From: Streptomyces sp. MH60
GTDB lineage: Bacteria > Actinomycetota > Actinomycetes > Streptomycetales > Streptomycetaceae
Length of the DNA: 64,000 bases
NCBI RefSeq assembly: GCF_002939385.1
Contig: NZ_MULI01000015.1
Span: forward strand, 1 to 64,000
Direction: 5' to 3'
The notes under the pieces were generated by a model. The model did no database searches. It was not told the origin of the DNA and was given only the letters and a program-made list of their open reading frames with translations. The position numbers and the translations under genes are program-made. Shown here piece after piece: positions 17,219 to 26,282 of this stretch. How positions within the stretch are numbered: position 1 is the first letter of the stretch; each line of letters starts with the position of its first letter.

Positions 17219-19609
17219 TCAGCGGTGCCGCCAGAGTTGATAGAGCCGGAGAACCTCCATCCGCCACTCCGTTTCCAGGGCCTCTTCCGCTACCCGCTCC
17301 CGGCCGAGGCTGTACCGGACGTGGCGGTAGAGGGAGTGCGGCGTGAGGTCGGCGCCCGTCACCAGTGCTGCCAGCAGAGGCTCGTCCGCCGGCGTCTTCA
17401 AGTCCGCCAGGACGAGAATTTCGCCCTGATCGTTCGAGTGCAGGAAGGGCAGTTCCCCGCTCATGCGCCGACGCAGATCCCCCCAGGTCACCGTTGTTCC
17501 GGAGCGTGCGGCGTCCTGGAGGAGGGTGCGCACGCGGGCAGCGAGCGACTCCAGTTCGTCCTCGTCCGGTCGGGACGTCGTTCGTTCCCCGACAGGGCCG
17601 GTTCGGCGGCCCTGTTGCCCGGTTCGTGCGTCCTGCCGCTGGAAGGGGCGCCGCCGTTGCCGTTCTCCGCCCGCAGTCGATGACGGAGGTTCCCGCGCCA
17701 GCGGCGCAGCCCCGCGACGATCCCTTCCGGCAACGGGACATCGAGTGCGCGACGGATCCCGTCGGCCTCCTTGAGAGCGGCCGCGATCTCCGGCGTGGTG
17801 ACCGTGGCCCTGCGGCTGCCGAGATCGTGCAGGATGCGCTGGAGCGCCTTGCGGGACTCGTCCGCCGGCGTCAGGGGTTTCTGGTCGCGTACCCACTGCT
17901 TGAATTCAAGGACCACACCGGTGACGGCCTCACGGTCCTCGGGTGACAGGCGCAGGGCGTAGACGCGGCCCATCGCGCCGCGGATGCCTCTGGCCAGCGC
18001 GAGGTCCCCGACATCACGGGCCGCGCGGAACTCGTCGGCCAGCCGGTCGAACACCTCACGCGGTGACGAGTCGGGCTCGCCCGTTCCCTCGAGCCGCCGG
18101 CGCAACACGGTGCGCCAGCGCCCCAGATGCTGCGACAGGTCGGCCGGAAGAAAGCGGCGGCCGATCAGCGACGCCAGGTCCTCCGCCTCCAGTACAACCC
18201 TGTGGAGCGCGCGAGTGGACAGTCTCGCGTCCCGTTCGTCGAGGTATTGAAGGACCATGTTGAGCCGGTCCAGCGGCTCCTCCCCCGGGCGCGCGGGCGG
18301 CAGTTCGCAGACACCGGACGCGTGCACCGACCGAGGGCCCTCCCTCGCCGTCGGCGCCTCCGGCGATCCCTCCGGGTCCGCCACGGCGGGAGACACGGTA
18401 ACCGGTGGCGGTTGTTCAGCGAGCCGAGGACTCGGCGTCTCCGATTCCGGCGAACGCGTCTCAGACGCCGGTGCGGAAGGCGTCAGCAGCTCCCATTCCG
18501 TCGCCTTCGCGGGCGTGAGTCGGACAACGTCCTCGGCCCGGAGCATCCACCGCGAACCGGGAACGGCGGCCTGTGGTCCACTCAGCACGGCCGCCCGCCC
18601 GGTGAGGGCGTAGACAAGGTGGGACTCCGGGGCCGGGACCGAGGCAGGCAACGACAACCGGGCCGGGAACACCGCCGAGCCGATGGGCTGCGCGTCCACG
18701 TCGTAGAGCCCCCGCCCGTGTTCCTCGACCGCCAGGGTGGCTCCGGTGAAGGCGACGCTTCCCGGCATCAGCGGGAGTTCGGGACCGGCGGGCGTGTCGC
18801 GCTCGACCGCCGCCGTCCGAGCCGTTCCCGTTTCCCGTCCATCAAGGACGGGACGGTCTTCCTGCTGCGGTGGGGCTTGCTTCGGCCGTATCCCGTGCGG
18901 CGTCTCCTCCAGCCACGGGGTGAGGAGCCCGGCGGAGACGAGCCGACACTGGTCGAGCGTCGTCCACTTGACCTGATGGTCCGGCGGGTGGGTGCCGACG
19001 TGGACGACGCGTGTGCCGTCCTCGGTCAGGCACATGAATCGCAGGGCGTACCCGGCGACGTCGACCTCGAACGCGGCGAGTTGGCTTTCCGGCCCGTACA
19101 TGCGGATGGTGGAAGGCTTCCCCGCTCCGGCCCGCAGCCGCTCCCCGTCGACCTGCCATTCCTTGAACGTGCGGCGCCCCATCTGTACGTGGATCAGGCG
19201 ACGCTTCTTCTGCGGCCCGAAGCGGACCTCGATCGAGTCGCCCCGGGCGCCCGTCTGCCGGACGTACTGGACAGGCATTGGGCCGCCCTTGTCCGCGCAG
19301 CCACTTGGCAAGGGCCTCGCCGATGTAGAGGTGGTCGGCGCTGTCCTCACCGAGCTCGGCGCGGGAGCACCGCACGGGCGGACGGTGGGCGAAGTGCGAC
19401 TTCTTGTCGTCGCAGGCGCGCAGGGTCAGGAGCTTTCCGCAGCCACCGAGGAGGGTGCCACAGGTGAAGGCGTTGGGCCCGTGTTCCTTGCGGAGCCCGT
19501 CCGCGGCGCGTCTCTCGAACGGAAGGAAGAGGGGCAGATGCCCGTCGGGGCCGCCCAGCACGGCGGTCTGAACCTTGCGGGTGTCCTCTTCACGTCCGAC
19601 TGGGATCAT
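17219..19609 (-). pseudogene. CoiA-like protein gene broken by two frameshifts
   Basis: Three consecutive frames on the minus strand make one sensible protein of about 790 aa. The N-terminal part starts at ATG 19609 and has the CoiA-like cysteine/histidine region CGTLLGGCGKLLTLRACDDKKSHFAH. Near 19280-19300 (GGGCGGCCC) the reading must shift to the frame beginning PVQYVRQTGARGDSIEVRF. Near 17643-17650 (run CCCC) it shifts again to end at 17219 with LYRHVRYSLGRERVAEEAL. CoiA-family proteins carry a nuclease-like core and are linked to DNA uptake or repair. Both shifts fall in G/C runs, so they may be sequencing errors or real decay. The long middle is Pro/Glu-rich and the C-terminal third is helical. 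Confidence 0.65.
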
Positions 19610-19756
19610 CGGCGGCCGTCTCCTTGCTGTTCGTACAGAGCGCTCGTCCGACTCAGCGCGGACGGCACGTCGTCTTCGACTTCACTGAGCCGGTTCCGGT
19701 TGTGCACGAGTTCGTCACATCCGAGCCGGCACCCACACCCGAGGGACTGGCACCGG

Positions 19757-20383
19757 TCAGCCGACCCGCTTCCACTCCTGGCACCGGTTGGTCTTGAAGT
19801 ACTCGCCCTTCTTGAGGGTCACCCGGCCGGCGCCCTGGAGGTTGTTGTTGGCGATGATCGAGCCGAGCTCGCCGCTGGCGTTCTTGGCGCGCTCCCAATA
19901 GCAGCCCCACTCGTCCTCGGGGCCAGCCGTCTTGTACGTGCCGGCCTTGATGTCCTCGCCGACGAGGTATTCGCCGTCGCCCGAGAAGCTGGTCGCAGGC
20001 CCCGGTTCCTCGGCCTTCTCCGGCTTGGCGGTCACCGTCTCCGTCACGGTCTCCGTCACCGTGGGCGCGGGTTCGGCCTCGGCGGCCGGTGCCGTCTCCG
20101 TGACGGTGACCGTCGGACGGGGAGCGTCCGTCGCGTCCGTGGCCGCCTCGGCCTCGTTGCCCGCGTCGCCGCTCGCGCCGATGCCGGCCCCGAGGAACAG
20201 GGACACGAGGGCGACGGCCCCGTACTTCAGCCACGCCTTGTTGCGGGACTTCGGCTGCGGGGCCGGGGTGTTCGGCGGCATCGGAGGGAAGGGCGGCCGG
20301 CCTGTGCCGTACGGTCCGGGCGTCGGCTGGGTGGTGTGGCCGATGCCGGAACCGATGCCGGGGTCGGGCTGCTGGTCGGTCAT
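19757..20383 (-). CDS. Membrane-anchored secreted protein with Thr/Val/Glu-rich stalk
   Basis: The protein has 208 aa. It has a Pro/Gly-rich cytoplasmic N-terminus, one membrane segment near residues 50-70 (YGAVALVSLFLGAGIGA), a stalk of repeated TVTET units and a C-terminal domain of about 70 residues with GEDIKAGTYKT, GCYWERAKN and CQEWKRVG. Two cysteines in that domain may form a disulfide. This C-terminal module is common in actinobacterial surface proteins of unknown role. The ATG at 20383 was chosen, with GGAGCA upstream. Confidence 0.85.
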   Translation of the reverse strand: MTDQQPDPGIGSGIGHTTQPTPGPYGTGRPPFPPMPPNTPAPQPKSRNKAWLKYGAVALVSLFLGAGIGASGDAGNEAEAATDATDAPRPTVTVTETAPAAEAEPAPTVTETVTETVTAKPEKAEEPGPATSFSGDGEYLVGEDIKAGTYKTAGPEDEWGCYWERAKNASGELGSIIANNNLQGAGRVTLKKGEYFKTNRCQEWKRVG

Positions 20384-20507
20384 GGTCTGCTCCGTTTCGT
20401 GCGCGCGCCGGACGGGTCGATCCGCACCGGCGTACCGAGTGGGTGTGGTGTGTTGTCGTGTCGTTCCCACTCGCCGACTACGGGCGACTTGGGCGGTTCA
20501 CGCGAGT

Positions 20508-21734
20508 TCAGAGGTCGCGGATCTGGCGCCCCGCCTCGGTGGCCGGGTAGAGGATGGCGTCGGCGACGCGTCCGCCGGAGTCCTTGACGCCGCCGCTGAA
20601 GTTGAGGCGGCCGGAGGAGCCGGTCTTGGCGGCGACGCCGTCCCAGTACTTCGCCTCGCGCTCCCAGCGGATGCCGTCGAGGAGCCGGAGCAGGTCGTCC
20701 ATGCGGAACACGGCCCCCGAGTCGCTCCACGGCATGGTGGGGTGCACGGCGATACCGAGACCGGCCAGGACCGCGGGCGCGGTGATGGCGCCGCGCTCCG
20801 CGAACTCGCGGGCGTGCCGGACGATCAGGTCGCCGAGGATGGGCACGACGGCGGCCTCGACCTGCTCGGGCCGGGCCCCCGCCGGCAACTCGTCCTCGTG
20901 CACGGACTCGGCGGAACGCGCCAGCCCGCCCCGCCCGTAGAGAGTGGTGACGACGAGTGCGCGCAACGCGGAGAGGGTGACGACCTCGCGGTCACCGGCG
21001 GACAGCTGCCGCTTGCTGACGTTCACGAGCCGGGCGAACGGGACCCGCTGGCCGTCGACGTCGATGCGTACGGAGTCGGCGACCAGGTGGGCGAGACGGG
21101 TGCCGAAGTCCCGCTGGTCCATGGACATGGCGAGGTTCTTCGCCACGGCCACGCCCTGCACGTTCCGGTCGTAGAAGATCTGCCGCGCGTCCGCCGGGGC
21201 CAGGTCGACGTACAGCTCGAAGGGGATGCGCACCTGGGCGAGCTGCGAGTACGTCAGCCCGTACGCCTCCGGGTCGTCGTAGAGGTCGTGCCAGGCGGTG
21301 GTCTGGGTCTCGCCGTCGATGGCGACGACCATCGTGCCCGGCGCGACGGTGAGGGTGCGCAGGCCGGTGCCGGGGACGAGCTCCTCGCTGAGCGCGGCCA
21401 GCGGTCCGGCGTGCCACAGGGTGATCGGCGGTGTGGACCAGGCGGCGCCGAGCTCACCCTTGAGACCGGCGGCGATGTACTCGGCGTACGGGCCGACGTT
21501 CTTGCCCTTCTGCGAGGACTTCAGCGTGCGCTGCACGGTGGCGCGCAGCTCGGCATGCCGGCGCACCAGGCCCGAGGCCGCCTTCAGCTTGCGCGGGTCC
21601 TCCTCGGCACGGGGCGAGGGCACCAGTTGGACGAGGGTCGGCACGGCCATCGTCCCCACGACGGCGTCGTCGCGGAACGGCATGACGGTGAGCTGGGTGC
21701 CCTCGACGACGGATGTCGGCATGGTCAGGTGCAT
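20508..21734 (-). CDS. DndB-like (DGQHR-type) protein
   Basis: The protein has 408 aa. The core VVAIDGETQTTAWHDL corresponds to the DGQHR signature, with ETQ in place of QHR. It is followed by LYVDLAPADARQIFYDRNVQGVAVAKNLAMSMDQRD, typical of DndB and its relatives. DndB is the transcriptional repressor of DNA phosphorothioation genes, and DGQHR proteins occur widely in phage-defence islands. No dndA, C, D or E gene is present here, so a role in DNA sulfur modification is unlikely. The divergent neighbour 214 bp away is an HTH-methylase, and the two probably form a unit. Confidence 0.8.
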   Translation of the reverse strand: MHLTMPTSVVEGTQLTVMPFRDDAVVGTMAVPTLVQLVPSPRAEEDPRKLKAASGLVRRHAELRATVQRTLKSSQKGKNVGPYAEYIAAGLKGELGAAWSTPPITLWHAGPLAALSEELVPGTGLRTLTVAPGTMVVAIDGETQTTAWHDLYDDPEAYGLTYSQLAQVRIPFELYVDLAPADARQIFYDRNVQGVAVAKNLAMSMDQRDFGTRLAHLVADSVRIDVDGQRVPFARLVNVSKRQLSAGDREVVTLSALRALVVTTLYGRGGLARSAESVHEDELPAGARPEQVEAAVVPILGDLIVRHAREFAERGAITAPAVLAGLGIAVHPTMPWSDSGAVFRMDDLLRLLDGIRWEREAKYWDGVAAKTGSSGRLNFSGGVKDSGGRVADAILYPATEAGRQIRDL

Positions 21735-21873
21735 GGGTCTCCCCCGGAGTGACGTCTCGGTGACGTCGCAGTGGTGTCTGACATGGTCGATCAGGCGTTC
21801 CGGCGCACGGCGGTGCCGCAGCCGGACGCTTCCGACCGGAAGCAGGAACAGGTAAGCAGGAAAGTGAAAGCAG

Positions 21874-21912
21874 TGTCAATCGGATTGACAAGCTTGACGG
21901 GGGCTGTAGTTT
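21874..21912 (+). promoter_or_regulatory. Promoter with operator palindrome for the HTH-methylase gene
   Basis: TGTCAAT at 21874-21880 and ATTGACA at 21884-21890 form a perfect 7-3-7 inverted repeat. Its right arm contains TTGACA (-35, 21885-21890), with TAGTTT at 21907-21912 as the -10 after 16 bp. Two more TTGAC motifs follow at 21894 and 21913. A protein binding the palindrome would block the promoter. The methylase's own N-terminal HTH is a candidate. Confidence 0.55.
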
Positions 21913-21948
21913 GTTGACTGTCAGCTACCGAGAGGCCCAGGAACCGCC

Positions 21949-24126
21949 ATGCCCCAGCAGCCCACTGCGCAGGTGACGGCCGCCGAGATCTCGCGCATCG
22001 CCGGAGTCACGCGCGCCACCGTCAGCAACTGGCGCCGCCGGCACGACGACTTCCCCGCGCCCTCCGGTGGCACGGAGAGCAGCCCGCTGTACGACCTGGA
22101 GGCAGTACGCACCTGGCTGGCCGCGCGCGGCCACGCCTCCGCTGCGAGCCCGGCAGAAGAGCTCCGTACGATGCTCCGCCTGCACGGACGTGGGGGTAGC
22201 GGCGCGGCGAGCGACTCGGCCGAGCTGCTGCTCCTCGTCCTGGCAGCGGCCCGCCGCTCCCCCGACGAATTGGCCGCCACCGCCGGCCTGTCCGACGCGG
22301 ACCTCACTTACGAGGCCGAGCGCGACAGGGCGGCCGTCGCCGAGGCCGTCCCGGGGACCGCCAACGGCACCGTACGCTTCGAGACCGAGGACGCGCCGGT
22401 CCTGCGCGCGCTGTACGCGTGTGTACGTGAAGAAGGCGGCCAAGCCGCGCTGGGTGTCCTCGCGGAGTGGGAGCTGGAGGACAGTGCGGCGAGCGGCGCC
22501 TACCGGACGCCCGAACCGCTCACGGACCTCATCGCCCGGCTGGTCCCGGGCACCCCGTCCAGCGTCCTCGACCCGGCCTGCGGCAGCGGCTCCCTCCTCA
22601 CGGCGGCCTCCCGGCACGGCACGCAGGAGCTGTACGGCCAGGACGTGCTGCCCGTCCAGGCCCGCCGCAGCGCGGTCAGCCTGATGCTGACGGCGCCGGA
22701 TTCCTCGGTCACCGTCCGCGCCGGGGACAGCCTCCGCGCGGACGCCTTCCCGGACCTGCTCGCCGACGCCGTGCTGTCCAACCCGCCCTACGGCATCCGG
22801 GACTGGGGCCACGACGAACTGGCCTACGACCCGCGCTGGGCGTACGGCGTCCCGGCTCGCGCCGAGTCGGAGCTGGCCTGGGTACAGCACGCGCTAGCCC
22901 ACCTGGTGCCCGGCGGCTACGCGGTCCTGCTGCTGCCGCCGGCCACCGCCGGGCGAGCATCGGGGCGGCGCGTACGCGCGGAGCTCGTACGCAGCGGAGC
23001 CCTGCGCGCGGTGATCGCGCTGCCGGTCGGCGCGTCGGTGCCGCTGCACGTGGGCCTTCAGGTGTGGGTGCTGCAGCGCCCCGAGCCGGGCGGCACGGAG
23101 CGCAAGTCGGTGCTGTTCGTGGACACCGCGGCAGAGACACCGGCACTGGCGACCGGGCGCGGCGGGGCGACCGCGCCGACGCGGACGCGGGGTGCCGGCC
23201 GGTCGGCCTCCGTGGACTGGGGGGGCGTCACTGCGCGGGCGCTGGATGCGTGGGAGGCGTTCAGGGCGAGCCCGGACGCCTTCGAAGGCGAGCCGGGTGT
23301 CGCGCATGCGGTCGGCGTGGTGGACCTGCTGGACGACGTGGTGGACCTGACCCCGGCGCGGCTCGTACGGGCGTCACGGGCTGAGGTCGATCCGGCGAAG
23401 CTGGCGGCCGAGGTGGATGCCACGCGCCATGACCTCGTGAAGGCCGCGAAGGCCCTCACGCGTACCGCCGGTCGCGAAGGGTGGAGCGCCGCGGGCGCCG
23501 AGCCTCGCGAGTGGCGGACGGCGACGGCCTCCGACCTCTCGCGGGGCGGTGCGCTCACCCTGCTCCGTCCGGTGCCGGACGGCGCGCGCCCGCGGACCCA
23601 CGCCGCGAGCGACGGGAGCCGGAGACCGGTGGTACGGGCCGTGCTCACCGGCTCGGACATCGCGACCGGGGCGGGCCCCACGGGAGAGCCGACGGAGCTG
23701 TACGACGACACGTCACCGGTGATCGCCGTCGGGGACGTCCTCGTACGGGCCGTGGCGAGCACGGACGGCCCCATGACCCGGGTCGCCGGCGAACAGGACG
23801 CCGGCGCACTGCCCGGCCCGCACGTCCACCTCTTCCGCCCGGACCCGGCACGCCTGGACGCCTGGTTCCTCGCCGGTTTCCTGGGCGCGGAGGAGAACAT
23901 CGCGGGCGCGTCGACGGGCAGCACGGTCCTCATGGTCAACCCGGGCCGACTGCGCGTACCGCTGCTGCCGCTGGAGGAGCAGCGACGGTACGGGGAGGCG
24001 TTCCGGCACGTGCACGGACTCCGGGCGGAGGCTCAGCGGGCGACGCGGCTCGCGGAGGAGACGGCGGGGCTGCTGGTGGGCGGGCTTACGGGCGGGCAGT
24101 TGCTGCCGTCGCCGGGTGACGGCTGA
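21949..24126 (+). CDS. Orphan N6-adenine DNA methylase with N-terminal HTH
   Basis: The protein has 725 aa. Residues about 8-60 form a MerR- or AlpA-like HTH (VTAAEISRIAGVTRATVSNWRRRHDDFP). The methylase core has SAM motif I SVLDPACGSGSLL near 207 and catalytic motif IV SNPPYG near 277, the gamma-type order of HsdM-like enzymes. The C-terminal third (VVRAVLTGSDIATG, DVLVRAVASTDG, LLPLEEQRRYGEAF) resembles an HsdS target-recognition region, so recognition is probably built in. It should methylate adenine in its own DNA. No restriction partner is adjacent. The N-terminal HTH and the promoter palindrome suggest autoregulation. Confidence 0.88.
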   Translation: MPQQPTAQVTAAEISRIAGVTRATVSNWRRRHDDFPAPSGGTESSPLYDLEAVRTWLAARGHASAASPAEELRTMLRLHGRGGSGAASDSAELLLLVLAAARRSPDELAATAGLSDADLTYEAERDRAAVAEAVPGTANGTVRFETEDAPVLRALYACVREEGGQAALGVLAEWELEDSAASGAYRTPEPLTDLIARLVPGTPSSVLDPACGSGSLLTAASRHGTQELYGQDVLPVQARRSAVSLMLTAPDSSVTVRAGDSLRADAFPDLLADAVLSNPPYGIRDWGHDELAYDPRWAYGVPARAESELAWVQHALAHLVPGGYAVLLLPPATAGRASGRRVRAELVRSGALRAVIALPVGASVPLHVGLQVWVLQRPEPGGTERKSVLFVDTAAETPALATGRGGATAPTRTRGAGRSASVDWGGVTARALDAWEAFRASPDAFEGEPGVAHAVGVVDLLDDVVDLTPARLVRASRAEVDPAKLAAEVDATRHDLVKAAKALTRTAGREGWSAAGAEPREWRTATASDLSRGGALTLLRPVPDGARPRTHAASDGSRRPVVRAVLTGSDIATGAGPTGEPTELYDDTSPVIAVGDVLVRAVASTDGPMTRVAGEQDAGALPGPHVHLFRPDPARLDAWFLAGFLGAEENIAGASTGSTVLMVNPGRLRVPLLPLEEQRRYGEAFRHVHGLRAEAQRATRLAEETAGLLVGGLTGGQLLPSPGDG

Positions 24127-24290
24127 GGCAGGCGGGCGGGAGGTGCGCGTTCGGGGTGGCGATTCGCCCCATTCGGCACGCGGGCCTTCACACATAGACC
24201 ACACTTGTCAGGCCGCTCCGGTCAGCCGCCCAGCGCGGTTCGGCTCGGGCGGTGGGGTTGGGACATTTCGGAAGGAATCCGGGGATCCAG

Positions 24291-26282
24291 TTGAACAGCA
24301 GTAAGCACACGGAGTTGGCGAACCACGCGTGGTCCGTCGCCGACCTCCTGCGGGGGGACTACAAGCAGTCCGACTACGGCAAGGTCATCCTGCCGTTCAC
24401 GGTGCTGCGGCGACTGGAGTGCGTGCTGGCGCCGACCCGCGAGAAGGTCACGGAGACCGTGACGAAGTTCGAGGGCCAGGACATCATCGCGGACAAGTTC
24501 CTCCGCAAGGCCTCCGGTCACGCCTTCTACAACACGTCCACGCTCACCCTGAAGAAGATCGCGGCGGACCCGCAGAACGCGGCGAAGAACCTCGCGGTGT
24601 ACGTCAGCGCGTTCTCCGACAACGCCCGCGGCGTCCTCGAACGCTTCGAGTTCGCCCAGCAGATCAAGCGGCTGGACAGCGCGGGGCTGCTGTACCTGGT
24701 CATCGGCAAGTTCACCGACCTGGACCTGCGTCCCGAGGTCGTGTCCAACCACAACATGGGCTACATCTTCGAGGAGTTGATCCGCCGCTTCTCCGAGCAG
24801 TCCAACGAGACGGCCGGTGAGCACTTCACCCCGCGTGAGGTCATCCAGCTCATGGTGCGGCTGCTCGTCGCCCCGGACGGCGACGCGCTCCAGCTCCCAG
24901 GTGCAGTACGCACTGTCCTCGACCCGGCCTGCGGCACGGGCGGCATGCTCTCCGCGATGGACGACCTGATCACGGAGCTGAACCCGGACGCCACGGTGGA
25001 GGTGTTCGGGCAGGAGCTCAACCCCGAGTCCTGGGCGATCTGCCGGTCCGACCTCATGATCAAGGGCCAGGACCCGGAGAACATCGCCTTCGGCAACTCC
25101 TTCTCCGACGACGGCCACGCCCGCAAGACCTTCGACTACATGCTGGCCAACCCGCCGTTCGGGGTGGAGTGGAAGAAGGTCAAGGACGAGGTCGAGGAAG
25201 AGCACAAGCAGCTCGGCGACGCCGGCCGTTTCGGCGCGGGCCTGCCGCGCATCAACGACGGCTCGCTGCTGTTCCTGCAGCACATGATCTCGAAGATGAA
25301 GCCGGTGGACGTGGACGGCGGGGGCGGCTCACGCCTGGCGATCGTCTTCAACGGCTCTCCCCTCTTCACCGGCGCGGCCGGCTCGGGTGAGTCGGAGATC
25401 CGCCGCTGGATCCTGGAGAACGACTGGCTGGAGGGCATCGTGGCCCTGCCGGACCAGCTCTTCTACAACACCGGCATCTCGACGTACTTCTGGATCCTGA
25501 CGAACAGGAAGAGTCCCGACCACAAGGGCAAGGTCGTCCTGCTGGACGCCCGCGACCAGTGGCAAAAGATGCGCAAGTCGCTGGGCGACAAGCGCAAGCA
25601 GCTGGGCAAGGAGCACATCGCGACGGTGGTCAAGCTGTACGGCGAGGCCCTGGCGGTGGCGGGCGACGCCGAGCACCCCCTACATGGCAAGGTGAAGGTC
25701 TTCCGCAACGAGGACTTCGGCTATCAGCGGATCACGGTCGAGCGCCCGCTGAAGCTGCGGTTCGAGATCACGGAGGAGACATTGGCGGCGCTGGAGGCGT
25801 CCAAGGCGATCCAGAAGCTTCCGCAGGGTGCGGCTCTGACGGACGCCTTCAAGTCTCTGATTGGCGCGAGCTGGGGCACGAAGCAGGACGCCTGGGTGGC
25901 GTTGAAGGACGCGGCCGTGCAGGCCGGCGGGACGTGGCCGACGGGGGCGCCGTTCAACAAGGCGCTGCGGGAGGTCGTCGGGGTGCGGAACCCGGAGGGC
26001 GAGGTGCAGCTCGTCAAGGGGCAGCCTGAGCCGGACGCGGAGCTGCGGGACTACGAGAACGTTGCGCTGGGCGAGAACGTCGAGGAGTACCTGGAGCGAG
26101 AGGTCCACCCGCACGTCCCGGACGCGTGGATCGACCATAGCAAGACGAAGGTCGGCTACGAGATCCCATTCACGCGCCACTTCTACGTCTTCGAGCCGCC
26201 GCGCCCGTTGGCGGAGATCGACGCTGAGTTGAAGGAACTGGAAAGGAAGATTCAGGGACTGCTCGACGAGGTGGCGAAATGA
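24291..26282 (+). CDS. hsdM: Type I restriction-modification system, modification subunit
   Basis: The protein has about 663 aa. An N-terminal helical HsdM domain (WSVADLLRGDYKQSDYGKVILPFTVLRRL) precedes the methylase core with SAM motif I LDPACGTGGML near residue 209 and motif IV ANPPFG near 286. It transfers methyl groups to adenine in complex with HsdS. I chose the TTG at 24291 because the family's conserved N-terminus starts just after it. A GTG at 24252 in the same frame is an alternative. The stop is overlapped by the hsdS start (ATGA). Confidence 0.93.
   Translation: MNSSKHTELANHAWSVADLLRGDYKQSDYGKVILPFTVLRRLECVLAPTREKVTETVTKFEGQDIIADKFLRKASGHAFYNTSTLTLKKIAADPQNAAKNLAVYVSAFSDNARGVLERFEFAQQIKRLDSAGLLYLVIGKFTDLDLRPEVVSNHNMGYIFEELIRRFSEQSNETAGEHFTPREVIQLMVRLLVAPDGDALQLPGAVRTVLDPACGTGGMLSAMDDLITELNPDATVEVFGQELNPESWAICRSDLMIKGQDPENIAFGNSFSDDGHARKTFDYMLANPPFGVEWKKVKDEVEEEHKQLGDAGRFGAGLPRINDGSLLFLQHMISKMKPVDVDGGGGSRLAIVFNGSPLFTGAAGSGESEIRRWILENDWLEGIVALPDQLFYNTGISTYFWILTNRKSPDHKGKVVLLDARDQWQKMRKSLGDKRKQLGKEHIATVVKLYGEALAVAGDAEHPLHGKVKVFRNEDFGYQRITVERPLKLRFEITEETLAALEASKAIQKLPQGAALTDAFKSLIGASWGTKQDAWVALKDAAVQAGGTWPTGAPFNKALREVVGVRNPEGEVQLVKGQPEPDAELRDYENVALGENVEEYLEREVHPHVPDAWIDHSKTKVGYEIPFTRHFYVFEPPRPLAEIDAELKELERKIQGLLDEVAK

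Noticed and set aside
20508..21734. DNA phosphorothioation (Dnd) system
   Set aside because: Only a DndB-like protein is present. dndA, C, D, E and the restriction genes are absent.
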